From assembly GCF_901933205.1 (NCBI RefSeq), contig NC_044572.1, forward strand, positions 31,754,001 through 31,818,000: DNA of 64,000 bases. The letters run 5' to 3'. This document shows, in pieces, positions 1-12,630 of this stretch. This DNA comes from Camarhynchus parvulus (lineage: Eukaryota > Chordata > Aves > Passeriformes > Thraupidae). A program made the translations under genes and the position numbers. The first letter of the stretch is position 1. Each line of letters begins with the position of its first letter. The notes under the pieces were generated by a model. It made no database searches. It worked only from the letters and a program-made list of their open reading frames with translations, and was not told where the DNA came from.

Positions 1-3000
1 AAAACTGAACTCACTGTAATTATCTCTGTTGCAAAAACATTTTCCTAGTCAGTTGTGTTGCACTGTGGCTCAAGGAAGTCAAGAATGTAAAAACAGAGTC
101 TAGTGTAGGAATAGCCCCTCTTCTTTCCTTTTATTTTTTGGTATTGATAACTAGAACTATCTTCTCCATTGTATCAGTACAAAGACTCTCCAGATCAGGC
201 CCTACCTTTAATAAAAGTAATCTATTACTCCAAAGACTTATGGGCATATCTATTAGAGAGAGTTAGGTTTATGCTACCATACAATTAGGAAAGTACTCTA
301 TATTTAAGGTCTTTCTGTCACTTGTTAAGATAGATCTCCTTTTTTTCTGTTGCTGTTATTGTTGCAGGAGTGAACTCATTATAAATAAAGCTTGCTCCAT
401 GCTTCCAAGGAGAGCAGGATAGTAATTAAGCAAATTGCACACACTTCTGCCTGCCCTTACCAAAAGTAGAGCTCAAAACAATTGGTAAGGGAGAGACCAT
501 ATTTCCCACAAACATACAGAATCTCAGTCCTAGGACTCCCTTTGCATGTTCTAGCCTCTTTCCTTCCTTGTGGCTCCTGCTAAGTAGCTGTCACCCAGTT
601 TTCAAAAAGAACACGTCCCCTTCTCCAGAAGACATGCTGCAATCTGCAAGATTTGCAGGTTCAGGACAAGTCATGACCTCTGTTATGCTCCTAAAGCTGC
701 CCCCTGTAGGAACAAAGACTGGTTGGTCAGAACAGGAGAAGCCTTTTGATCCTGCCTATCCTTTTTGCAACATAAATAATGCTCAGCTGTCCCCAGTAAT
801 CACTGCCCTGTATGTACACCCTTTAAACTGATTGTATTTCTGAGCAATTCATAAAGCAGCAGTACTGATGGAATCTAGTATAGAGAGGAATGGGCTGGAA
901 GTCCAAACAGAGTTTGAGAGATGTTAAAACACAAGCAAAAACCTGAAAAGAACAGTTATGTACCCTTGGTGGATGGTATGTTCATTACATATTTCAGGTT
1001 AGTTACAGAGCTTTGCCTGATGGTGACAAAACCTCCTACATGTTTAAACAGAACTTCACAAAATAAGGCCTCAGGGCAATTGGCAACACTGTTAACAGCC
1101 ATATATCCAGCTTAAATGACAGAACTTGGAGAGATGGATCGCTGCGCTTGGATTTCGTTCGGGAAGCTCCAGTTACAAAGTGGCAAATCAGTCACCAAAT
1201 CCACTAAAACCCTCAGGACAGCAGACGAACCCTTTGTTCACAGGCCACAGCAAACAGCAATGAGAGCCTGAAATTTTTCCCTAGGGAAGCATGCCACAAA
1301 AAGGGTGGTAATGCCTGCTGGCTGATCTCCAGGACAGGCTCTGTACCTACTCTGCTCCAAGAAAGCAAGGACCCAGGCTGAGGAATAAATACTTAACTGC
1401 CTTTGTGGAACTCAAACTCTTGGCTGCCATTAAATATTTATTCTCAAATGCTACCTCCCTTGGAAACAGGCAGGAACACAAAGGAAGACCACTTCCCTGT
1501 AGCCACATAGAGAATGCAAGCATAGGGACAGGTTTGCATGAGCACTAACTCTCTGCCTTACCCTTCTTTCCTTATGCAGTTTTGGTCTGATTCCAGTTTG
1601 GCTTGCTTTCTTTGCACACCTGGCAGGACACTCTCTCCCTTGGCAGAATGTGAAGGAAGTGGTGGCTGGCTGTTTTTACCTTCCTCTCTTCACTGATCAC
1701 CTTCTTTCCTGCAGTAACTCATCAGCCCAGTGACCCTTTCCCTTCTCTCATTGGTTCTTGACAGCAATTCTCCTTCCATCATCTGAAATGTAACAGCTGG
1801 ACTGGGAAGGTAGGACTTGGTGAGAGGTGTTCTCACATCCCAGCAAAGACAAGGGGGTGACAGCGATAGCAGAAGTCCTGTATCTCCTCAAAATGCCTTG
1901 GCACCAGCAAAATTGTGATTTGAGGTTGTCAGTGCTCATGGGACAACCTGTCAGAAAGGAAGATTTCTTCAAGATAACTCAGGGCCTGTACTGCATACAT
2001 TTTCCCTCTGGCCTTTGCAGAGCTAAGATTCTTCTACTACTAAACCTGCTATTTTTACAGCAAAATTTGTTGAGCAGTGAGGGCACAAGGTGGTCTCACA
2101 TGGCAAAGAATGTCATGGCTGCCTAAGATGTTTGGAACAGTCCAAAGTAGCATGGGTTCCAGCTCTGCCAGAGCAGAGGAACTCAGCTCTGTGTGTGCAC
2201 CTGACAAATGAAGCAAAAGATTATTTGTAGCAGGATGTTGAACAGACTAGGAGGAATTAAGATCTGAATTGGCCTAAACAACCATGTGTTGCCAAAAGTG
2301 AAGTTTCACAAGTATTTTGACAGAGATCTTTCAAGAGTTTGACTCACTGTCTCTTGAGTTCCTAGATTCTAGCCACTATCTTCCTCCTCCTGCACATTTC
2401 TCTCTGAGTTTCACTAGTTTGTTGAAGAGTACGACTTATTTCCAGGAATAGTGATGTTTTATACGGTTTTGAGACCAGAAGAAAGGATGGTGCATTGCAG
2501 TCACAGCCACCAGTTGTTTTGCATCTCAAGAGTTAAACATTTTGTAAGCTGCTTCCCTGACTGGAGGCCAGGTAGGAAGAATACCTTCAGGGCATTTATT
2601 AGCATGCTGTATCTCCAGCACTATTAACCATACAAATGTTTTACTGTGAAAAAAACAGACCAGTCACCCTGAAAACAGTCCTGTACCTGCACCTTAATGC
2701 CTCTACTTTGTACTGAAACATGACTTATGGACAAATATGAATAAAATGTATTTGCTTGTTCAGTCTAGCAGGCAACCTTCAGCCAAGCCAATAAACTACA
2801 TTTTTTTTAAAAGCCTTTTGCTTCCTGTAGAATGCTGCTTTGTTTGCCATCATTGTTTGGCAAATAGGAAAGGGCTTATCTCTCTTCCCAGAAACTAGTG
2901 TGGCTATAGAAGAGCTCCAGAAACTTGTCAGTCTTTACTAAGAAAAAAATATTGGTTTAACAGCCCTTGTCAGGAAATTATCTGAACCTGCAGAAAGAGA

Positions 3001-4560
3001 GAAGGTGTAAAAATTAGTTCACTGGGCTATGCCATTCTTTTTTGATTATTAGGTCAGTTCCAATTCGAGGCTCTTATCAGGTATATTTTCAAAGGCAAAC
3101 TACAGTAACCTTTAACATTAGAGCCTTCCAATATTAGATATTTCATGATTAGCTGCAAAATTAGCATTTAGCCCTCCAGTGCAAAATGTACCATATTTTT
3201 GTTTTATTAATTTGTAATTAAAATTTAAGCAACTATGCTTGGTTTCTAGCAGATGGAGGCAAAGGCATAGCTTTGACCCTAGTTACAGTTTTGTTTAACC
3301 CCCTCCAGAGAAACATAGTTACTGTGCATTAATATACAGCCTTTCACCGCCAGACCTGTTAGTGTACATTATGGACTAATAATAATAATTATATTGTCAA
3401 ACAATTCAAACTGTGTAACAATACAAGCTCCTCTGAAATGTGAAGCACTATAGGTAATGAAACCTACTTTTCTTTATACAGTCAGCTCAAACCTCTTTTT
3501 GAGCAATCTGGTGTTAAATAAATAATGGGCCTCGCTGCCCCCTCCTCCAGGAGGAACCACAGGAGGGAGCAGAGTAGGAGGAAATCTCCAGGAGATTTTG
3601 CCTTGTGCATAAGCTTTTGTCGAGGGTGGAGTTGCTCATGCCCTCTCCTCCCATGCATTTGAATGGGGGTGTAAAAAGACACTTCACTGGCAGATTTTGG
3701 TGAGCATCTCAGGCTGGCCTGAACCGGGGCTCTTTTAGGCATGCCAAGTTTGTGGTTCACTGGGTGTGCAAAAAGGACAGTCCTGAAGCACAGCATCACT
3801 ACCACAGCAATATGTGTTCCTCTTTAGGGGGGCTATGGAGGTTGATGGCTGTGCAGTACATTCTTTTGAGCCATGGCCAAAGCTCTGTGGTAGGACGGGG
3901 ACCGGTTTCGACTTCATTGTTAGTAATTGCCCATTCCTAGAGCATAGTTTTCAAGTTCTGCATGCCACGGATTGACTAGGTGACTTTTCCTAACTAGCAC
4001 CTTTTGTTTTGTTAATTTAGTCCCCCACTGTAAACTAGAGGTGTGAGAGCATTTAAAAGTCAAAGTCTCCTGCAACTTCAGTGCGGTAGAAACTGAAGGA
4101 ATCTGGCAGATGTTTTCCTAAATCCAACCACATGCTTGTGCAGACTTAGCGCTAAGAGCCGAAGCCACGGGGTGCAGTGCAGCACTGGCATGAAGGTGAG
4201 AGCTTTCGAGAGGCTTTGTTGGTGGCTTTTCATTTCCCTCCTTCGGCCCAGAAGCTGTTTCCCCACAGATGAGGCTGAAGTAGCTACAGCTCCTTACAGC
4301 TCCCGAGAGTCACCAGAGCCCATGGGGAGGACGCTATGGAAAGCTGACACCGGCAGCAGATAGTGCTGGGGGTTATCTGGAAGATATCATAAAGCGGGAG
4401 ATAATCCTCCTCACACCTTTTCCAGTGACCTATGTCAGATGAAAACCTGCTCTTCCAGGTCAAGGCCCCGTGGCACAAATCTCAACTACTTTTCCCTATA
4501 AACCCTCCCTCTCCGGTACACCCAAATAAAGGTGCCCTCATCCGTTTCTTGGCTGCTGCC
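1..4560. other. Intergenic sequence, no gene recognised
   Basis: AT-rich single-copy-looking DNA. I read both strands for splice-flanked coding segments, tRNA-like folds and repeat tails and recognised none. The open frames here are short and lack conserved-looking protein sequence. If the CpG island just to the right drives a minus-strand gene, this stretch would be its first intron, but no downstream exon was found. Confidence 0.5.
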
Positions 4561-4589
4561 GCTGGTTTGTGCTTCACCGCTTACGTCCT

Positions 4590-4990
4590 CAGAGTTACCT
4601 GGACAAAAGGTCCCGGGAGCAGGGACGAGACAAGGCACACGGACGCCGCTCGCCCGCCCTCAGCGGAGGCCGCCCGGGCCGGGCCGGGGCCGCGGCAATG
4701 GCGCCACCTGACGGAGGCGGCCGGAGAGCGACGCGGGCGCCGCCGTGTCCCCGCCGCCACAGCGCCCGGCCTGCGGGACCGGCCTGCGGGGCCCGGCCAC
4801 GGCCCGCCCGGGGCACAGGGCATATGTCAGCCTACGGGTGAGAACCCGGCCCGAATCTTCACTGGAATTTCCATAGGGAAGCCGAGGTGCCCATGTGAAT
4901 CCACGGATCGGGATACCTCTGCGGCGTGCTGGTGCGGCTCCCTGCGCTTTGCTGGAACGGGCCCTGTGAAGCTGAGAGGAGAGCGAACCG
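4590..4990. promoter_or_regulatory. CpG island, candidate promoter and first exon
   Basis: This is the only strongly GC-rich, CpG-dense block in the window, with its core at about 4610-4830. Isolated CpG islands in vertebrate genomes usually mark promoters. Both strands carry plausible first-exon donors. On the plus strand, CTACGG is followed by GTGAGA, with the exon ending at 4837; an ATG at 4698 has G at -3 and +4 but opens only a short Arg/Pro/Ala-rich frame. On the minus strand, GTCCAG is followed by GTAACT, with the exon bordered at 4599. A TATA-like TATAAA lies at 4497-4502. No known protein start was recognised. Gene order known in vertebrates makes CDCA7L, transcribed leftwards, the obvious candidate owner; a lncRNA or a bidirectional promoter are alternatives. 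The island itself is clear, but its owner is inference. Confidence 0.6.
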
Positions 4991-5265
4991 CTGGAGCCTA
5001 ATTCATCACGCTGAAGTCCTGCCTGAACCATCCCAGTGGGACCGATAGAAGAGTCCCGTGTACCTGGGCTCTGGCCCCTGAACTGCTTCTCCCCCCTCTC
5101 CGTTACCTGTTGCCGCAGCAATGCTGCCCAGAAGGGATAGGAAACCTTCCCGGGGTGCTCAAACTAGGCAAACTTTCACTCTGCTCTTCCCTGCACTAAC
5201 CAGATGGAGCAATGATTAATACTAAGGCCAGAAAATAACCGGGATCTAAAACATTCCTAAAGGGG

Positions 5266-5298
<33 letters not shown>

Positions 5299-5345
5299 AA
5301 AACAAAACCAAAAACAACCAAAAAAAAAAAAACCCAAAACAACAA
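5266..5345. repeat. Poly(A) and A/C-rich simple repeat
   Basis: An uninterrupted run of 32 A (5266-5297) is followed by A-rich sequence punctuated by single and paired C until about 5345. It could be the tail of an old retroposed copy or an expanded simple repeat. The sequence to its left was not recognised as a retrogene. Confidence 0.85.
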
Positions 5346-7049
5346 AAAACCCCTGAAGAGACCAATTAGTTCATTCTGTTTGTCCCCCGGGAGTCAAAAA
5401 AACAACGGTGAACAGCAATTTGTCCTGTAGCACACTACTGTACTGTGTGCATCCAGATTCTCCTCCTACTTAGATTGATATAAAACAAGAAACCAGTGGA
5501 GTTACACAGGTATAAAAGTGGCATTATCAGTTCCTGGGTCTCTTTAAATATTACCGAACCCTACTGCTGATTCTTCTTTGTTTGCCTGTTAGAAATGATT
5601 GTTTAAAAGGCACATGCATTTATCCACAGCACACTGTATCAGGCAAAGGGGTTCTTTTATTGGTTCTGATCTTTCTTTTTACTCTTATTATTTCTCTGAA
5701 GAAAAGGTGGGATTATTACCTCAATCTAGGCAGCTGGCCTGCTGAGGCTCCCTTTGCTACATCAGGGGTTTCTCTTTTTACTAATCCTCTCTTTATGGAT
5801 AATCTTTCTCTACCTTCTAATGACCTTCAGCTAAGGAATGTATTTTGTTATTACTACCTGTTGTTTAGAAATTCCTTTTATTTGGTGTGGGTGTTGCTAA
5901 TTGTTTGCTAATGAAAACCTTACTACAATCAATATGGTCAGGATTGTGCTGGTCTTCACATCAATTAACCCTTTCTTCCTATCTGTTCTGATTTAGATTT
6001 TCCTCATGCACTTTTCAGATTTTAAATATCAAGAATGATTTTATTTTTTGAGGTCCAAGGCACAGGGCTTTGTGCACTGATAGGTAGCATAGGGAACTTT
6101 TATTTCCCATGAAAGATTTTAAAAGCTGCAAGTTGTCATTTTGTAATCTGCAAAATGTTTGTATGTGCAAATGCAGGGATGTCTAAGGTGAATGCTGGAA
6201 CAAAATGTGTTGGAAGATCTACAGTTTAAGACAAGGAATGAAGATCATCCTGTTTTACATAAATGTGGATAATGTCAAGGCAGGGAAGACTGTACACTCT
6301 TAAAGACTCCTCATGTTCCTCTATCATACATGCTTTTTAGATATGATATGTATCCCCGTTACACACAGAGAATGAAAATAAGTCCTGCTTATTGGAGACT
6401 TCACAGTTTAAAAAGATCAACAGCATTAGGAAGACAAAGAGAACAGCTGTGCAACACAACAAAAATACAAAGCTTGTCGGTTACCATTCCCTGCTTTCCC
6501 TTCATTTCATTCCCTCAGCCTGACCTTTTATCTCACTACATGCCTTACAGCCACCTTATCAAGAGGAATAATGGATTCAGGGAGGTGATGCCCCAGCCCA
6601 CGCTGCCAAAACCATAGGATCTCTGAATCTAAGGTGTATACAGAGACTGGGGCCTTTAGGAAGAAAGTGCAATGCGGGATGCATCTCCTTGGGCAGAGGT
6701 GCCAGAGAAGCTCACACCCACACACACACACTTTGAGAAAAAGATGACGTTTCAGTGGCATAAAGTGGAACCCACCAGTGTCACCATCCCTCTCCTCCCT
6801 AGGAAGGTGGAGGTGAGGTAACCAACAGCTAACATGGGTCCAGATGCAAGCAGTGCCCTGTTTGGGGAAAGCAGCAGCTGAAGTCCCAACCCTTCAGCCT
6901 GGGAAACCCAGGGGTCTCTTTCTGATGATGGATTCATAAATCTGACTCTTGACTCTGCTGAGGGTAGTTGCAGCTCATCTGAGACTACACTTCATTCCAC
7001 TCCAACAAGCCTTGGAGTGGCTTTTTGAATTGATTTTACCTCAAATGAG

Positions 7050-7053
<4 letters not shown>
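5346..7053. other. Intergenic sequence, nothing recognised
   Basis: AT-rich non-coding sequence. The only structure noted is a short CA-type run near 6718-6731. No exon, RNA gene or interspersed repeat was recognised. Confidence 0.45.

Positions 7054-7081
<28 letters not shown>
7054..7081. repeat. Poly(A) tract, 28 A
   Basis: A pure run of 28 A on the plus strand. There is no recognisable retroposon body on its left. Confidence 0.9.
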
Positions 7082-7082
<1 letters not shown>

Positions 7083-10000
7083 TGATCCAGAATGCTCTGA
7101 ATACTTCCAGTTAGATTACCATAGCTCAGAAGAGTCCTTAGCTTTGTGCTTTGTGTGTCACATACTGCATTAGATAATGGAACGTGATGAAGAATTCAGC
7201 ACTGTAAGTGACCAAAGGAAAACCAGGAATATTACACTATTGATGCAGGTAGCATCTGGGACAAGCAAGGAAGAAATATTGAAAAAGGAGAGGGAAAGAA
7301 AGAGCCATATCATAAAGGTCTAGACAGCTTCTGTTTCCTTGCTTCAGTATCATTGCTATTGCTGAATGCAAATGTGCTTTAACTCTTTTTCATTAGTGTC
7401 TAGGCCTTTCTGATTTTCTCTGACAGGCAATGCATTGTGTTATATCACCAGGATGTTATTCAGCTGATCTTTCCTTAATAAAAATATAAATGTCTTTATT
7501 TTTTTTTCCAGTCACCATTGTCAGTTCTGCAGGGTGCCAGAGAATCATGCTGCTGTGTGCGACTAATGGCACTCAACCAGTCTTAAGTAATTACATTATA
7601 CATCTGTTCATTGATGCTCAAAGCAAAACCAGGTTGGCTTCAAACCTGGCTTCAGTTGAGACTCAGTTATTTGAGCAACCAATAAGCAGAAGGAGGAAAA
7701 AGAATGGTAGGAGGACTGAGGCTAATTAGGAATCAGTCTAAGCATCCCAGAGAGCAGCATGTCAGCTTGCTTGGGTATGGATACTGCTACCTCTCTGTGA
7801 AAGTGTGGCAGCTTGGGTGATGCCCTCATCCTTTCCTACACAGCTCATGCTTTTTGGCTCAGGTAGAGGCACATCATGAGCAGCAGTCCAGGACCTGCTG
7901 AGGTGCATACCCTCTGCACTGACCCCAGGCTGAAGGCCGTTCTCAGAAGCAGGACTGAATAGTGGTGACAGACTGGTGACAGACATGTGGCTTCAGCCCA
8001 GCTGGTGCTGAGGCTACATTGAGCTGCCCTGCCAGGCTCAGGCACTGCCAAAGCTTCTTACCTTGGGCTTGATGCCACACAGCTGCAGGTGACTACTGGC
8101 TTCAGCAGTAGCACCATGGCATTTGCATAGCAGTTTCAGACATAGGCTGATGGGTCTGGTTGGACCTAGGCTGGATTTCCCTAAAGTTATCATAAGCATT
8201 TCTGCACCCATGAGTAAGCTATTGCAAACTAAAAGGAATAAAAAGTGTAGGTCAGGCATGCATTAGTTAGCATGAATAAGAATCATTTGGAGTCAGAAGG
8301 GCTTTTAAAATCAGGGTAGAAATTTTCTTTCATCTTTCTCTCCTCACCGTGGAAAGCATATCTCTCACTTTTCTGTCATTTAGCTCTTCATTACTGGGGA
8401 CAGAGTCTTCTCCTGCCTTTGACTCAGCATCTCAGCACAGTTTTAGGGTAAGCTTTGACAACCAGACAGCAATCAGTACTGCTGGCATGCTCTGAGACCA
8501 GACATCCTGTTTCAGTTGAACAGCTTCTGAGAGCAGAGGGCTTCAAAGGACTCCTGGGTTTTTTTCCTTAAGCTCAGGCCTCTTTACCCTGCTCAGCTGC
8601 AGCCAGAGCATGTCTGACAGACACCTGGAGCTATGAAAACTCAGTGAAGAGTGATCAGCTCATCTTTTTGATGCATAGCAGTGTTGTGATACAAGGGAAA
8701 GGCAGCTCAGGGTAATGGTAGGGAGAAAACAGTGGTGTAGAGAGCCAGAGGCAAAAGGCCAGCTAAAGGCTTGGGATTTGGTTTTGTCCAACAAAATCAT
8801 TAGTTCAGGACTGGCTTGCAAATACTCTTGTATTACCAAAACTGTTTGCTTGGATGGGAAATCTGGCACGTGAAACTTCTCTCCTTGCACCAGAAAAGCT
8901 GTGGACATTCACAGTTACCTCACCTCACCTCACCAGCTATAGTTATGTGCATACATCAGCGTTCTTGCATTAGAAATGAGTTGTTGATTTTTACCAGGAT
9001 CTTTCTGGCAAAAGTTTACCTAGTTTATAGGTATGGTATATTCTCCTTCAATCACATTATATTACCACAAATTGCATAACTCCTCAAACATAGACTCCTC
9101 AAATCACATCACGTTACCACAAATTTCTTTTAGCTTAAGACAGTTCTGTGTCCCTTATTATAACCAAAGCTGCTGCTTTAGCAGAAGGTGGTTTGATATC
9201 CTTCTTGCTCAGAGAATATGGCCAAAATATTTTCTTTGGATGCTCTCACAGCACAGTTGCCTGGATTTAACTTACATTCTTTTTTATGACTGATGGTATA
9301 GAGCAGCTTGTACCGTACTCTACATTTTACCAGGCCTAAATTCTATCTGAAGTTTCTGCAAGTCCACCAATGTCCCAGAAAGTATAATCCATTTCTTAAA
9401 GCATGACTTACCTGAGACATATGATCAGTGAATTTCGTGATGCTTCAGCCCATGTGGGTGCCCAAAGTCTGTGGTTTGCATGTTCTTACAAAGATCCCCT
9501 ATGTAAGAACCCCTTACTCAAGGACATTTCTATGAAGTTTGAAACCTCAGTGTGACAAATGACTGTTATATGCCTTTACTTGTTCTTTTTAAACCTCACT
9601 CAACAACTTTACAGTTCAACATTTTGTGTTGGTCCTTAGGAGGTCCTTACATGGTTTTACACCTGAGACTGAGAAAGATTTGTCCCACTCTCTGTTCTGC
9701 AAACTTCAGCCTTATAGAAAAACTGTCATTTGGATCTCAAGAGTTGCCAGAGAGAGTCCTGACCATTGGAGTGACATTCGGGATAAGAAGTGCCTTGAAA
9801 ATGAAACTCCATGACCTTGAATTTGACTTGGGCAGGGCCCTTCAGAACAGGAGGATGCAGAGGCACTTAGGATGTTGGCAAGGGGGTGCTGGCAGTCCTT
9901 TGTGTTAGGGCAACATTTCATATGGAGCAATTCACTGCTCCAGCCATGCTGGCAGCATCACTGAGTTGTCTATCTTGAGGATCACCTATTTTTTAAAGTG

Positions 10001-12020
10001 CCTTTAAAATTTTTCTTAATTTTTTTCTCATGTAGGAAGAATGTGGCAGAAGGCTCTCTATATTTTGGGATCTGTTGCTGTAGCCAGTATAGTGGTGTGT
10101 ACTCTAGAGGAACTATCCTAATTCATGAAGGACTGTGTTTTTCCATGAGGTCATCTGGTTTCAATTTTGCTGAATTATCACTATTTACTTGTTGTCAAAA
10201 AGGTCAACCCTGTTTTGAAAACAAGCATCAATGAAGCTTTGTTTTACAATGCAAGACTTTTAATATACTAATATTTTCTTTCAGTGTGAGCACCTGAATA
10301 TCCAGTAGGCCTCAAAAGGTAAAAATAAAAAAATACAAATAAATTAAAAATAAAAGAAAATTTAAAAAAAGAAATACAGAAAAAGTCAAATTCATCCTGA
10401 TGTCATCTGTGATTCCTTTCTTTCTCATTATATGAGGGTAAAATGCATAATGAAGTAATCCTCAGATTCCAAAAGGCTAAATATAGAAGAAATCCTTATC
10501 AATGTGTATTTGCCTAGGCTGGGTTGTTTCGTGTCTCTTTGGTTTGCCTTGGAAGCATCAAATCCCCACTAGGGTTGGTGGAGGTGATCTTTTATGACAC
10601 TATGTGTTTTTCTTCCTGTCAACAATGGATTGATAGTTTTAGATCTCATTAGTATGGTAGTACAAAATCAGAGCTCCAGCCTTAGATGTAGGAGGTGTGG
10701 TTCAAGCTCCAGTTTTGCCTGATTGAAATCAACCCTGACATTGAAAACAGGGACCATGTTACTAGCCCCCTGCCTTGTCTATTAAACCTGAAAACACTTG
10801 GGCAAGTCCTACTGTACTGGGCATCTCTGTGTCCCAGGCTAGCTGGGACAGCAAGGTCACAAATTGTGGGAATAAGTCAGCCTAAGCAGCCATTTCATCA
10901 AACCTGTTAGAAGATTGATACACACAGCATTATGCTTGTATGTGCATCCACAACATAAAGGTGACATTAATTACAGGTCTCAATGTATTTTTCAAGCAGT
11001 AACAGAATGAAGGTGGAAATGCATCCATAAAATGGGATTTCCAGCAACTTTGGCTATATATATGAAGAAAAAAAAAAGCTGACATTGACTGCAGGAAATA
11101 AAATGTAGCTAATTTAAAATATCTTTTTAATAGCATTACTGGCTCTCATACATTAACACAAGGGCATCTGAATGAGGAGATTGTGTTTCCCATAATAGTA
11201 TTTTTTCTGTCATAAAATGCTTTTTTTATCCTTCTCCACTCCTGGAGTAAATGAGTGATGTGGAGACACATGACTGGCTTGTTGAAATCAGCCGCTTTGC
11301 AGCACTAGGACCAGATGCCCATGCAATAGAGTGCCAAAGCAGAGTGCTGGCGTCCTTCACAGCTTGGACAAATGTCCAGGTCTAATGAGTCCATGGCAGC
11401 CCTGTCTGCAGAGAGTTCAGAGGCACAGTCACGGTAGACAGAGAATAGACAGACAGCTGCACCCAGCAGTAAAGCCTGGGGTGGCAAATTTGGGTGGCTG
11501 CTCTATATCATGCAACCATTTTTCTGGTAAAAGTGTGGGAAACTTTGTAAGTGTTCTGGAAAAAAGCAGAGTTTTGGCCCTCTCACTGATGGTGAAAATG
11601 AGCCCACAAAAGAAAAAAAATCAAAAGTAGCAATATGCCTACAGTTGTAGTGGTGACAGCAAAGTTATAATACGTCACTTGTGTGTGTTCCATTGATTTG
11701 CATGTTGTCTTTCTGGGGATTTCAGTGTTTACTCCACAACAGAAAATTGCTTCATGTGGTATCACAATAGCTTAATGTTACTGCACTGCAAAACATCTAT
11801 TTAAACAAAAAAATAAACCTTTGCCCTCCTTTCTGCGTAGAAAAGATTGAAGCTGTGAGTAAATTAAACAGACATTTTTCAAGCAGAAAGAAAATACTAG
11901 AGCTCAAAAGATACTTTGTTTCTAAATTCATGGCTTTTAAGCCAAGTACATTATTTTTGGTGGCTGAGAAATACTTTTTGAACATTTGATGACAAAACTT
12001 GTATTCAGAGTCAGGAAGAG
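7082..12020. other. Intergenic sequence with minor direct repeats
   Basis: No gene was recognised. Small structures are a diverged direct repeat around TTACCACAAATT at 9052-9073 and 9104-9125, with ACTCCTCAAA repeated between the copies, and an A-rich low-complexity patch at about 10315-10385. Open frames here are short and lack splice-flanked conserved protein segments. Confidence 0.4.
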
Positions 12021-12630
12021 ATGAAGTTTAAAATCTCTGTTGATAAGAGGAAAAGTACCAGCAAACTCTCAACTCTGGACATGAGGAGAGCTGACTTCAG
12101 GCTGCTCAGGGAATTAGTAAGTTCCCCTGGGAGTGCTGGGGTCCATCAGTACTGGTCACTTTTTAAACATTACCTCCTAAGGGCACAGGAGGAAATGATT
12201 CCCAAATGTCAGAAGTCAAGCAGGTGAGACAAAAGGCTGGCTTGGCTGAACAGGAATCTTCTCTTGGAAAAAGGTAAGAAAGAAAGGTGTATGCCCAGTG
12301 GAAGGAAGGTCAGTTGACACGAAAAGAATACAGAAATGCTGCTTGCCATTGTAGGGAGAAAATTAATATGGCCAAACCCAACTGGGGTTGAAGCTGGACA
12401 GAACTGTGAGGGACAATAAAAAGATTTTTTTCAAATATATTAATGGCAATAGGCAATGTAAATATAGCAGTACAGGATGAGGATGGTCACCTCACAAACG
12501 GGGACATGAACAAGGTAGAGATATTTAATGCATTCTTTGCCTCTGTCTTCAGCATTCTTGGTTTCTTAACTTTATGAGATGTACCTGGGTGGCTAAACTG
12601 TGGAGGACCATAGGGGCTAAGGACAACAAG
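12021..12630 (+). mobile_element. CR1 LINE fragment, ORF2 region (degenerate)
   Basis: The plus strand still reads, with stops and frameshifts, as the part of CR1 ORF2 between endonuclease and reverse transcriptase. A stretch near 12078 reads MRRADFRLLRELV. A later block around 12400-12550 resembles the family's 'DNKK-FFKYING' and 'DEDGHLTN...VFNAFFASVF' region. CR1 is the dominant avian LINE. The copy is truncated on both sides and cannot encode a protein. The boundaries are estimates from where the resemblance fades, and the family call is from memory of CR1 proteins. Confidence 0.65.

Noticed and set aside
1..4560. CDCA7L exons on the minus strand
   Set aside because: Searched by eye for the conserved N-terminal acidic segment and found nothing; the gene may lie left of the window.
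4432..5001. Plus-strand open frame of 189 codons through the CpG island
   Set aside because: GC-rich DNA lacks stop codons by composition. The product is Arg/Pro/Ala-rich without a known start, and frames are open on both strands.
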